DNA from: Bacteroidales bacterium
GTDB lineage: Bacteria; Bacteroidota; Bacteroidia; Bacteroidales; GCA-2748055
Assembly (NCBI GenBank): GCA_021740585.1
Contig: JAIOZM010000045.1
Coordinates: forward strand, 1 to 34,596
Direction: 5' to 3'
DNA length: 34,596 nt
Part shown: positions 8,736 through 17,619 of the stretch, in pieces
Layout of the letters: each line of letters starts with the position of its first letter
Position numbering within the stretch: the stretch's first letter is position 1
The notes under the pieces: model-generated
Told to the model about the DNA's origin: nothing
Seen by the model: the letters and a program-made list of their open reading frames with translations, nothing else
Database searches by the model: none
Made by a program: the position numbers and the translations under genes

Positions 8736-9866
8736 TTATTCCACAGGCAAATTATAAACACCGCTTATGAGTATATCCTTTAAATCTGCACTTTCAGAAA
8801 TTTCAGTAAAACTCCCATTTGTCTTACCGGGAATTAGGGTATGCTTTTTAAGAAAATAATCAGCACCTTCCTTTTTTTCAACCACATATACAAAGTATTC
8901 ATCTCCCAATTTAATAATAGCTTCTGTTGGGATTGAATTTTTTTCCTGCCGGTCAACCACAATGCGGGCTTCAATATAGGATTGGTTAATAAAACTAAAA
9001 TCTTTTTCAGCTTTAATCTTTGCCAGACATTCAATGGCTTTTGTATCGGTATCTATCGTTTTTCCAATGGATGTTAGCTGTGCTGCGTGTGAGAAGTTCT
9101 TTTCACCAAATACATTGAAACTTATGTTTTGCCCGATCTTCAGTTTGTTAATATCACTTTCAAAAACCGAAATGTTAAGCTGAAGTTTATCCACATTCAC
9201 AATTTCTGTCAACCGGTTCTGCGGCTCAACATATTGTCCGAGAATCATATTTTGCTTCGAAATATGTCCACTTATGCTTGCTGCAACCGGAAATTCTGCA
9301 TAAAGTTCGCCTTTTTCAATTTTTTCAGTGTTAAGGCGCATATTTTCGAGCCGGAGCTTCAAAGAATTGTATTTGGCAGTCATGGTTTTATACTGACTTA
9401 CCACTGCCAGGAATTCTTTCTTCGCAGCTATATTGTCATCATATAAAATTTTAATTCTCTCATAATCGGCTTTTACCTGATTAAGTCCAACCGATGTTTC
9501 AATAAATTCCTGTTGCATCAGAATCAGTTCATTGGATGAAATAAGACCCAATACCTGTCCCTTTTTCACATAATCGCCCAATGAACAATGTATGGAGCTA
9601 AGTATTCCTGACACCGGGGAACTGATTTGTGCTATGCCACCTGTTTCTGCTTTAATAAAGCCGGTGCAATTTATGGTTTCTTCAAAGAATTGTTTGACAG
9701 GCATTCCTGTTTGCATTTTGTTGTATTCGAACTCTTCTGCCGTAATTTTTAAAAGCTGTCCGGCTTCCTCTGCATCAATCTCAGTATCAGAAGTGCTGTG
9801 TGAGCAGGCGGATGCAAGCAGGAATATTGCCAGATACAAACCGTTTTTAAGTTGTTTGGATTTCAT
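8736..9866 (-). CDS. czcB: RND efflux periplasmic adaptor lipoprotein (CzcB/CusB type)
   Basis: 376 residues. The N-terminus is a lipoprotein signal with lipobox LASAC (lipidated C21). Then come a barrel-sandwich (lipoyl-like) half, a helical hairpin (about 120-190), the second lipoyl half (GHISKQNMILGQYVEPQNRL) and a beta-barrel/membrane-proximal region. This is the HlyD/CzcB membrane-fusion protein architecture, bridging an inner-membrane RND pump and an outer-membrane channel. It begins 12 bases after the czcA stop, so the two are co-transcribed with czcA first. It ends 44 bases from the convergent pectate-lyase-like gene. No His/Met-rich metal-binding N-terminal extension is visible. Confidence 0.9.
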   Translation of the reverse strand: MKSKQLKNGLYLAIFLLASACSHSTSDTEIDAEEAGQLLKITAEEFEYNKMQTGMPVKQFFEETINCTGFIKAETGGIAQISSPVSGILSSIHCSLGDYVKKGQVLGLISSNELILMQQEFIETSVGLNQVKADYERIKILYDDNIAAKKEFLAVVSQYKTMTAKYNSLKLRLENMRLNTEKIEKGELYAEFPVAASISGHISKQNMILGQYVEPQNRLTEIVNVDKLQLNISVFESDINKLKIGQNISFNVFGEKNFSHAAQLTSIGKTIDTDTKAIECLAKIKAEKDFSFINQSYIEARIVVDRQEKNSIPTEAIIKLGDEYFVYVVEKKEGADYFLKKHTLIPGKTNGSFTEISESADLKDILISGVYNLPVE

Positions 9867-9878
9867 TATGCTGTTTAT

Positions 9879-12800
9879 TTATTTTAATAAATAATTTATT
9901 TCAAGTACAAGTTTATTGTAGTTTGAGAGGTAGTCGAGATATTCGAGTGAAAGATTGTGAGCACTTTCAATACTCATTATAAATTTAAAGAAGTCAATCT
10001 CACCCATTTCAAAGCTCTTTTCTGCCGACCGTATTAATTCCCGGCTTAATTTACTTCCCGTATTTTCATAAAAGTCGATGGCCTCTTTATATTTTGTGAG
10101 TTCTGTTTTGAGGGCATTTTGTCTCGATTTTAACTGATATAAATAATTCTCCTCCAAACTGCTGCTGCGGGCTACCGATAATTTACCGGCTTTAATCCTT
10201 GCCTTTTGGGCACCAAAAAATACAGGCACTCCAATTCCAAACTGATACCCGGAATAGTTTTTTGCTCCGGCATAGGTATTCGTACCGTTGAAATAACTTA
10301 GGGTAAGATCGGGTAGTAAATTGTTCTTTTCAACCCCAAGTATAGCCGACTGGTATTCTGTTTGTCTTTTCATTAACTGTATGGCGGAACTTTCTTCAAC
10401 ATTCTTTTCCTCCACAGCAAAAAGTATGGCTTCCTGAGCCGAAACCTGAAAACTACTGTCGTATTGCATTAGCGAAGATAATTTTTGATACGCAATTTCC
10501 AGGTCGTGTTTAACCTGATTTATACTCAGCCTGATTTGTTCGTTTTTTGTTTTGGCTGTGAGAAAATCGAGCTGATTAATAGTACCGGTTTCAAAGCTTC
10601 GGTCGATATTTCCGCTATAACTTTTATACAGATCATGAATCTCAGCATAGATTTTTTGTTTTTGCAGGAAATACTGAACATCGAAAAAAGCGAGAGATAC
10701 ATTTTTTGTTAGTTCCTGCTTTTTCAGTTCATATTCAGCCTTACTCATCAATACATTCGATTCATTAAGCTTTTTCCTTGCCATATAAAGGGTTGGGAAA
10801 TCGATGCTTTGTTCCAAACCCAAAACATTCAAAGGGTAACCGTTTTCGGCAATATTATTTTGATCCAATCCATAAAAAACCTGTGTTTTAGCCAGATCCA
10901 GAGAAGTTTTTTTAAGGACTTCACTCTCTTCAATCTGTAGAGAGAAGGCCTGCAATTCTTTATTGTTTTCGACTGCAATCTGAATCGCATCATCAAGTTT
11001 AAGCTCATTTGTTTGTCCAAAGGAATTGATAGCAAAAAACATCACAATAATCGTGGTTGTCAGTTTCTTATTCCGGATAAACTTAAGAGGCCAAAGTTGA
11101 ATTTTAGTTACATTATGGAAAATTTCAAAAAGCAGTGGTAAGGCTATCATTGTAAGCATGGTGGAAGTTATCAGTCCGCCGATTACCACCGTTGCCAAAG
11201 GTCTTTGAACTTCTGCCCCGGCTCCTGATGAAATAGCCATGGGTAAAAAACCTGCGGCTGCGGCTGCAGCGGTGAGTATAACAGGACGTAGTCTGTCTTT
11301 GGTTCCTGTGAAGATAAGTTCCTGAATATTATCGTAGCCTTTCTTTTGCAATTCCTTGAGGTGCTCAATTAGCACAATTCCATTAAGAACAGCGATACCG
11401 AAGAGAGCTATAAATCCGATTCCTGCCGAAACACTAAAAGGCATTCCCCTGATCCATAAAAATAATACGCCCCCGACAGTTGAAAGCGGAACCGCTGTAA
11501 AGATTAGAACGGCATCTTTAAAGGATCCAAATGCAAAATGAAGGAAAATAAAAATTAGAAATAATGCCAGAGGTACTGCCAGCATGAGTCTTTTGGAGGC
11601 ATTTTGTAAATTCTCAAACTGTCCGCCATAGGAAATATAGTTTCCGGGTTCAAGGCTGATATTCTCATCCACTTTATCCTGAATATCTGCCACAACCGAT
11701 GCCAGGTCACGATTTCTTACATTCACACTAACCACCACACGCCGGTGTGTATTTTCACGCGAAATTTTTGCCGGTCCGGTATTGAAAGAAATGTCGGCAA
11801 GCTCCGATAAGGGGATCTGATTTCCGTTAGCCAAAGGAACCTGTAGCTTTTGAATATTATCGATATCAACCCTGTTCTTTTTGTCGAGTCGTACCACAAG
11901 ATCAAAACGTTTCTCGCCTTCAAAAACACTACCCGTAACTTCGCCACCAAAAGCCATGGCCAAATAGCTGTTCATGGTTTGTATATCGACACCGTAATGA
12001 GCGATTTTAGATCTGTTATAAGTTACACTCATTTGAGGAAGTCCGGCTGTCTTTTCCAGAATTATATCGGCTGCTCCAGGGATATCTTCAATTAGATTTT
12101 TGATTTCATTAGCTTTTTTATCCAGGTAATCCAGATCGTCGCCAAATATTTTAATGGCTATATCGGCTCTCACACCCGTTATTAATTCATTAAATCTCAT
12201 TTCAATCGGCTGAGTGAATTCGTATTCAATTCCCGAAATTACAGAAAGAGCTTCTTTGAATTTATCGGCCAATTCCTCTTTAGTTTTGGCTGAAACCCAC
12301 TCCGCCTTAGGTACCAGTTTAATGATCATATCAATTTCTTCCATCGACATGGGATCGGTGGGCACTTCTGCAGCACCAATCCGGCACACGATCTGATCGA
12401 CCTCAGGAAATTTATCAAGAAGAATATTCTCCATCTGAGTGGTTAACTCTATTGTTTTTGAAAGGGAAGTACCGGTTTTCAGAACAGGCTGTATTACAAA
12501 ATCGCCTTCGTCCAAAGTGGGAACAAATTCGCCTCCCATTTTGGAGAAAATATATCCGGTTAACACCAAAGAAGCAAGTGCCATTCCTAATATTATTTTT
12601 TTGTGTCTGCACGACCAACGGATAACAGGTTCATAGGATCGTTGAGCAAGTCCCATTACCCATTTTGACAGGCTTCTTTTTTGCTCCTTCTCCGGTCTCA
12701 GGAATAAGGAAGCAGCCACCGGAAGCCATGTAAATCCTAAAATCATAGCGCCAATAATGGCAAAACTAAAGGATAAGGCCATGGGACGGAACATTTTCCC

Positions 12801-14222
12801 TTCAACCCCACTTAAGGAAAGGATTGGGATGAAAACGATAAGAATAATGATTTGACCAAAAACCGCTGAGCTCATCATTTTGGAAGCTCCGTTAAAGGTG
12901 ATGTTATCGATTAATTTTTGCCGGGGAAGCTTATCTGAACTGTCGTATTCCGATTTCTTCAGGGTAATTCGTATGGCAATAAATTCGACAATGATTACCG
13001 CTCCGTCAATAATAATCCCAAAGTCGAGAGCTCCCAGACTCATAAGATTCGCATCGATTCCAAAAACAAACATCATCGATAAGGTAAAGAGCAGAGCCAG
13101 GGGAATCATGGACGCAATTACCAATGCAGAGCGAAGGTTTCCCAGTAAAAGGAGGATAATCAATATTACGATAACACAGCCGAAAACCAGATTTTCCACC
13201 ACCGTAAATGAAGTCTTAGCTATGAGCTCGCTACGTTCCAGAATGGGATTTATATAGACGCCTTCGGGCAGACTTTTTTGAATTTCGGCAACCCGGATTT
13301 TAACATCCTTAATTACTTCCTTTGAATTGGCATCCTTCAACATCATAATTTGACCAAGCACTTTTTCTCCCTGACCATTTCCGGTGATAGCTCCAAACCG
13401 GTTGGCGAACCCAAATTGTACATCGGCTATATCTTTCACAAGAACCGGTACGCCGCCAATATTTTTCACTACTATATCCTCAATGTCTTTTATTGATTTT
13501 ATCTGACCGTCGCCACGAATGAAATAACTTTGATTCGTTTTTTCAATATAAGCCCCTCCTGAAATACTATTATTCGCACTTACAGCATCAAAAACCTCCG
13601 CTAAAGTAATTTCCATAGCTCTTAAACGGCTTGGATCGATGGCTACTTCATATTGTTTTAAATATCCGCCCCAGCTGTTTACTTCAACCACCCCCTTAAT
13701 CCCCGATAACTGACGCTTTACAATCCAGTCTTGTATGCTTCGCAATTCCAAGGCAGAATATTTACCTTCATAACCCGGTTTTAAGTCCAGTACATATTGA
13801 TAAATTTCACCCAAACCGGTTGTAATAGGTCCCATTTCAGGTGTGCCAAAACCTTCGGGGATATTCGCTGAAGCCGATTTTATTTTTTCGGCAATTAACT
13901 GCCTGGGGAGGTAGGTGCCAATCTTATCCTCGAACACAATGGTAACCACCGATAAACCAAATTTTGAGATGGAACGGATTTCCACTACTCCCGGAAGGTT
14001 AGCCATTTCGAGCTCCACCGGTGCCGTAATAAATTGCTCAATTTCCTGGGTTGACAGGTTGCCCGAGGTAGTTATAACCTGCACCTGATTATTGGTAATA
14101 TCAGGAACAGCTCCAATGGGTATTTTTGTGATGGAAAATATTCCGAAAACAACAATTGTAAAGGTGAAAAGAATTACAATTAATTTATTTCTGATACTGA
14201 AATCAATTATCTTTTCTATCAT
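9879..14222 (-). CDS. czcA: CzcA-type heavy-metal RND pump fused to a TolC-like outer membrane channel
   Basis: 1447 residues against about 1040 for an ordinary CzcA. Residues 1-1045 are the pump: MIEKIIDFSIRNKLIV start, periplasmic porter domains, and TM4 motif DFGIIIDGAVIIVEF with D400, D406 and E413, matching the proton-relay D402/D408/E415 of CzcA. The QPIEMRFNELITGVRADIA segment is of the Co/Zn/Cd (CzcA) rather than Cu/Ag (CusA) type. At about 1050-1070 lies a basic-hydrophobic segment ending in NSFGQ that looks like a signal peptide, then a TolC-family coiled-coil channel (about 1073-1447). Together with the adaptor gene 12 bases downstream this supplies a whole tripartite pump from two genes. 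Fused forms are known in Bacteroidota. The exact metal is not certain. Confidence 0.93.
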   Translation of the reverse strand: MIEKIIDFSIRNKLIVILFTFTIVVFGIFSITKIPIGAVPDITNNQVQVITTSGNLSTQEIEQFITAPVELEMANLPGVVEIRSISKFGLSVVTIVFEDKIGTYLPRQLIAEKIKSASANIPEGFGTPEMGPITTGLGEIYQYVLDLKPGYEGKYSALELRSIQDWIVKRQLSGIKGVVEVNSWGGYLKQYEVAIDPSRLRAMEITLAEVFDAVSANNSISGGAYIEKTNQSYFIRGDGQIKSIKDIEDIVVKNIGGVPVLVKDIADVQFGFANRFGAITGNGQGEKVLGQIMMLKDANSKEVIKDVKIRVAEIQKSLPEGVYINPILERSELIAKTSFTVVENLVFGCVIVILIILLLLGNLRSALVIASMIPLALLFTLSMMFVFGIDANLMSLGALDFGIIIDGAVIIVEFIAIRITLKKSEYDSSDKLPRQKLIDNITFNGASKMMSSAVFGQIIILIVFIPILSLSGVEGKMFRPMALSFSFAIIGAMILGFTWLPVAASLFLRPEKEQKRSLSKWVMGLAQRSYEPVIRWSCRHKKIILGMALASLVLTGYIFSKMGGEFVPTLDEGDFVIQPVLKTGTSLSKTIELTTQMENILLDKFPEVDQIVCRIGAAEVPTDPMSMEEIDMIIKLVPKAEWVSAKTKEELADKFKEALSVISGIEYEFTQPIEMRFNELITGVRADIAIKIFGDDLDYLDKKANEIKNLIEDIPGAADIILEKTAGLPQMSVTYNRSKIAHYGVDIQTMNSYLAMAFGGEVTGSVFEGEKRFDLVVRLDKKNRVDIDNIQKLQVPLANGNQIPLSELADISFNTGPAKISRENTHRRVVVSVNVRNRDLASVVADIQDKVDENISLEPGNYISYGGQFENLQNASKRLMLAVPLALFLIFIFLHFAFGSFKDAVLIFTAVPLSTVGGVLFLWIRGMPFSVSAGIGFIALFGIAVLNGIVLIEHLKELQKKGYDNIQELIFTGTKDRLRPVILTAAAAAAGFLPMAISSGAGAEVQRPLATVVIGGLITSTMLTMIALPLLFEIFHNVTKIQLWPLKFIRNKKLTTTIIVMFFAINSFGQTNELKLDDAIQIAVENNKELQAFSLQIEESEVLKKTSLDLAKTQVFYGLDQNNIAENGYPLNVLGLEQSIDFPTLYMARKKLNESNVLMSKAEYELKKQELTKNVSLAFFDVQYFLQKQKIYAEIHDLYKSYSGNIDRSFETGTINQLDFLTAKTKNEQIRLSINQVKHDLEIAYQKLSSLMQYDSSFQVSAQEAILFAVEEKNVEESSAIQLMKRQTEYQSAILGVEKNNLLPDLTLSYFNGTNTYAGAKNYSGYQFGIGVPVFFGAQKARIKAGKLSVARSSSLEENYLYQLKSRQNALKTELTKYKEAIDFYENTGSKLSRELIRSAEKSFEMGEIDFFKFIMSIESAHNLSLEYLDYLSNYNKLVLEINYLLK

Positions 14223-14504
14223 AATGCATGTTTTATTCTTTTTATGCTAAGGTTTTGCTCTTCAAGCCAGAATTATACTTGTCTTATATATAGCTGACCA
14301 GTAATGTCTTAAATCGGACATTCACACAATGTTGGTGCAAGTATATATATCGACCAAATTAACAAATTATTAACAAAGATTGTTTACTTGGGTCTGTCTT
14401 TTTTATATTCTAAAACAGGAAGCTTTTTTGAATATGTAAGTTTTTCAGGCTTATTGGAATTTTGAAATAACACGGAACACTATCTTTAGTTAATGCTCTT
14501 CTTC
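14223..14504. other. Upstream region of the czc operon
   Basis: First part of the gene-free stretch 14223-14722. It is AT-rich and should hold the czcA promoter, but I find no exact TAnnTTTG box on the minus strand, only two near matches (TAnnTTG around 14358-14372). No RNA gene is seen. The rest of the stretch is the hairpin cluster at 14505-14616 and a plain leader for the caspase gene. Confidence 0.4.
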
Positions 14505-14616
14505 TTTGCCCTGAAGGGGCAAAATATCAATAACCACGGGTGAAGCCCGTGGTATTGAGATACACCAAACCACCTCGCCTCCCATGTTTTTGCCGCAGGC
14601 AAAAACATGGGAGGCG
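14505..14616. repeat. Cluster of three hairpins (REP-like element)
   Basis: Three perfect hairpins in 112 bases. The first has arms TTTGCCC/GGGCAAA (14505-14511, 14517-14523) with loop TGAAG. The second has arms CCACGGG/CCCGTGG (14534-14540, 14546-14552) with the same TGAAG loop. The third is a 19-bp perfect stem (14576-14594, 14598-14616) with loop GCA. There is no T-run after any of them, so they are not intrinsic terminators. The first two, with their shared pentaloop, resemble palindromic units repeated in many Bacteroidota genomes. Confidence 0.75.
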
Positions 14617-14722
14617 GATTATATGTTCCAGGCCACACCAATACAAATTCATAAAATTCATCAAAACACATTCTCCCAGACATCTATTTTATTACTAAAT
14701 TGCAGGGTAATCATATAACACT

Positions 14723-17035
14723 ATGAAAAATATTAAGTTAGCCCTGCTGATACTGGCAATAATACCACTATTTGCTTCAGCACAATCCTTTACCTACAAA
14801 GAGAAAAAGGAATTGAAAAACTTCCCCGATTATATCATGGAAGCCCGGTTTTCACCCTACAGGAACTATTTTGCAGTCACCGTGGGAAACAACAGCCTTG
14901 AACTATACGATAAAGACTGGAACAAGATTTTTGAATACCAGGGCGATCCCAAATCGGTAGGAGGTCACTTGTCGTTTTCACCCGACGAGAAATACCTGGC
15001 TTATGCCAAGTACAAAACCAATAATGATGTGGCTGTCATCGATCTCGATAATTTGAAAGTTATCGAAAATCTTAAAGGTCATTCCGATCATATTCAGGAT
15101 ATTAACTGGAATCATGCCGGAACTATCCTCGCAACCTGCAGTCAGGATAAAACCCTTAGAATTTGGAATTTCGACGGTTCAGAATTTAAACTTCTTCAGG
15201 TTCTTGATGATCATGAAAAGCCGATAAGCGGACTGAGTTTTAGCTTCGACGACAAGTATTTGGCTAGCTGCGGGAACGATTCGAAATTGTTAATTTATGA
15301 ATGGAACGGTGAAAAATATAAGTTGGCGCAAAAAATCGAAGCTTTTAAAGGCTATTTGGAAGATTGTGTGTTCCATCCTTCGAAATACAGATTGCTTCTG
15401 GGAAACAATTACGGCACTTTTATTATCGATTCTAAAAAAAATACATTCTTCAAAGCTGACTCCCTCGATGAGGATCTTTCCAAAATAAATAACATTCTTG
15501 AATACAGTCCCACCGGCGATTATTTTTTCCACGGAAGTTATACCAACGGTCGGGTATGGAAAGAAACAGGCAATAGATACGAATTGGTTGAAAGTATATA
15601 CCGGCATACCGACTATGTTTTTGGAGGAACATTTTCCGACGATGGTAAATTCCTGTGCACGTTTGGATCAGACCGGCAGGTGGTAATATGGGAGGTTGAA
15701 GGCCTGACTCCATCCAACCGCTCACTGCTGGTCGATTATCTCGGCTGGGATCCCAGTCTGGCGCAAAAAAAGATCCTCACACCCGAAAATACGGCTTTGA
15801 TTCTTAGCAAGCTCGATAAATCCTTAATCGCAGAGCGGGATGAGTTTGAAACGACCGATGAGTTTAATCGGCGCAGGAGTTTTCTGAGTGCCCAGGTATT
15901 GTACCAATTGCAAAATTTATCAGAAATTCATTACAATATTAAAAAGGGGGCAATGGAGGGTGAATTATTTATTCCTGTCGAGGAAATTATAGGTTATAAT
16001 GCAGACCTTCAGATTTATAAGATCAGATTTATGGACACCGAGGCAGGGGTGAAGATCCCGGTTAATGAAGCCCGCTCATTTAAAGATAATTGGGAGAAAG
16101 CTATAATCCGTGCAGAGAAAACAGCTTCAAAAAATAAAATCAGTATGGATTACGGAAAATTTGAACTGGTTCATCCTGTGTCAAAAAAATCCTTTGAAGT
16201 CACCCCTGTTCAAAATCCCTTTGCTCCTGAATTGTCAGAACGCAGAGCTGCTGAAAAAGACAGTCAGGCAAACATATCAACAGTTGAAAGTAAGGATGAA
16301 AATGAGGGCAGGATCACCAAAGCCTTGTTTTTTGGAGGAAATATTTACGATTCCTTTTCCGATCTTGTTAATCCAATCCCCGATGCAGCAGCTGTTTCAG
16401 CAGAACTCGGGGAGAATTATAATGTAAGCACCGAACTGGTTGAAAATGCAGGATTAAATGATATAATGAAAAAACTCAGGGAATATGCCGCAGCCGGCTA
16501 CGGTCCGGAAGACAATCTCCTTATATATTTTGCAGGACACGGGGAATACGACCCTGTTTTTCAGGAAGGATACGTAATAGCCAGAGATTCAAAAATGGAC
16601 GATCCAGCCAAGACCTCTTACCTTTCCCATTCCAACATGCGCACCATAGTGAATAATATTCCCTGCAATCATATTTTTCTGGTAATGGATGTTTGTTTTG
16701 GAGGTACTTTCGATCCATTGCTGGCATCCTCCCACCGGGGAGCCGATTTATATGCCGAGGTCAGTCCGGATGAATTTGTCGACAGGAAGATGAAATACAA
16801 AACACGCTTATACCTCACTTCTGGAGGAAAGGAATATGTTCCCGATGGCCGGCCAGGACACCATTCTCCTTTTACCCGAAAATTTCTGGAAGCCCTGAGG
16901 CAATATGGTGGAAACGATAAAATTCTCACCGTTTACGAAGTCCTCCAGTTCCTCGATAAAGTAGAACCACAACCCCGTTTCGGCGAATTTGGCGACAATG
17001 AGCCCGGAAGCGATTTTATTTTGATAGCGCGCTAA
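14723..17035 (+). CDS. Exported WD40-repeat caspase-family (C14) protein
   Basis: 770 residues. A signal peptide (about 1-20, ending FASAQ) is followed by WD40 blades (about 25-330, e.g. GHSDHIQDINWNHAGTILAT and CSQDKTLRIWNF). A middle alpha/beta region with no domain I recognise follows (about 335-520), then a C-terminal caspase fold (about 533-770). The catalytic dyad is visible as H606 in YFAGHGEYD and C658 in VMDVCFGGTFD. Such enzymes cut after basic or acidic residues depending on subfamily; specificity cannot be read here. Bacterial caspase-like proteins with WD40 repeats are usually cytosolic, so the signal peptide places this one in the periplasm or outside. No partner gene is adjacent; the leader contains the 14505-14616 hairpins. 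Confidence 0.85.
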   Translation: MKNIKLALLILAIIPLFASAQSFTYKEKKELKNFPDYIMEARFSPYRNYFAVTVGNNSLELYDKDWNKIFEYQGDPKSVGGHLSFSPDEKYLAYAKYKTNNDVAVIDLDNLKVIENLKGHSDHIQDINWNHAGTILATCSQDKTLRIWNFDGSEFKLLQVLDDHEKPISGLSFSFDDKYLASCGNDSKLLIYEWNGEKYKLAQKIEAFKGYLEDCVFHPSKYRLLLGNNYGTFIIDSKKNTFFKADSLDEDLSKINNILEYSPTGDYFFHGSYTNGRVWKETGNRYELVESIYRHTDYVFGGTFSDDGKFLCTFGSDRQVVIWEVEGLTPSNRSLLVDYLGWDPSLAQKKILTPENTALILSKLDKSLIAERDEFETTDEFNRRRSFLSAQVLYQLQNLSEIHYNIKKGAMEGELFIPVEEIIGYNADLQIYKIRFMDTEAGVKIPVNEARSFKDNWEKAIIRAEKTASKNKISMDYGKFELVHPVSKKSFEVTPVQNPFAPELSERRAAEKDSQANISTVESKDENEGRITKALFFGGNIYDSFSDLVNPIPDAAAVSAELGENYNVSTELVENAGLNDIMKKLREYAAAGYGPEDNLLIYFAGHGEYDPVFQEGYVIARDSKMDDPAKTSYLSHSNMRTIVNNIPCNHIFLVMDVCFGGTFDPLLASSHRGADLYAEVSPDEFVDRKMKYKTRLYLTSGGKEYVPDGRPGHHSPFTRKFLEALRQYGGNDKILTVYEVLQFLDKVEPQPRFGEFGDNEPGSDFILIAR

Positions 17036-17619
17036 TTTATTGGCTAAGCTTTTAACTGAGAACTGAACAGGATAATGTCTCCCATATTTTATGCCGGAGA
17101 CAACAAAGGATGCTTTATCCTCCCATTTGCCAGTTGCCTTTGTCGCTAATTGATATTCCATAAAATCAGCCCAACCGGTTCGGTAGTTGTTCTCGGGTTG
17201 ATTTTTTTGATGCCCGCTTACATTTGATGCACTTTATTATTTCGTTGACATAGCTTTCACGTCCGCCTGGTGTGAAATAAAGAAACTTGCCACCGCCGGT
17301 ATTCCCTAAGGGAGTAAAGCTCTCACATAACCTATGGAAAACCAACTGAACAAAAACTATTATAGAATCCTGTTCTCCTTCTTATGTAATAAGCAAATAA
17401 ATGCAAGTCTGCGATTAAGGAGGAAGATTACGAGTTTTAATTAGCGAGGAATAACCGGTACTATTTATTCTCCTCCTGTTCATGTCACAATACCTGCAAT
17501 TGATAATTACTTTCCCTTAAGCAAAGAATTGAAATGTCTTATAAAAAAATCAGACCAGAACAAAATGTCCTGATCTGATTTGTATTAAGTGAATGATTTT
17601 CGGTTATTCCTGACTGAAA
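17036..17619. other. 584-base gap with possible decayed coding remnant
   Basis: No complete gene. On the minus strand, a start-less frame is open from 17357 to 17166 (coding-like: TPLGNTGGGKFLYFTPGGRE), and another from 17233 through 17161 into the antisense of the caspase gene (ENNYRTGWADFMEYQ). Neither has a recognisable family. They could be frameshifted remains of one gene or chance. The right end holds the terminator at 17541-17581. Confidence 0.3.
17541..17581 (-). terminator. Intrinsic terminator of the beta-helix lipoprotein gene
   Basis: On the minus strand a 15-bp stem (17581-17567 with 17561-17547, including a few G-U pairs) with a 5-base loop runs into a U-run made by the A stretch at 17543-17549. 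It lies 38 bases past the stop of the 17620-18675 gene. Confidence 0.85.

Noticed and set aside
12880..13257. Plus-strand 125-codon frame
   Set aside because: Antisense to the czcA membrane region, where the minus frame has the conserved DFG...D...E motif.
14505..14616. Hairpins as a transcription terminator
   Set aside because: No T-run follows any stem on either strand; treated as REP-like repeats instead.
16808..17161. Minus-strand 117-codon frame overlapping the caspase 3' end
   Set aside because: Two thirds is antisense to the catalytic caspase domain; only the 17036-17161 part might be a remnant, noted as a weak finding.
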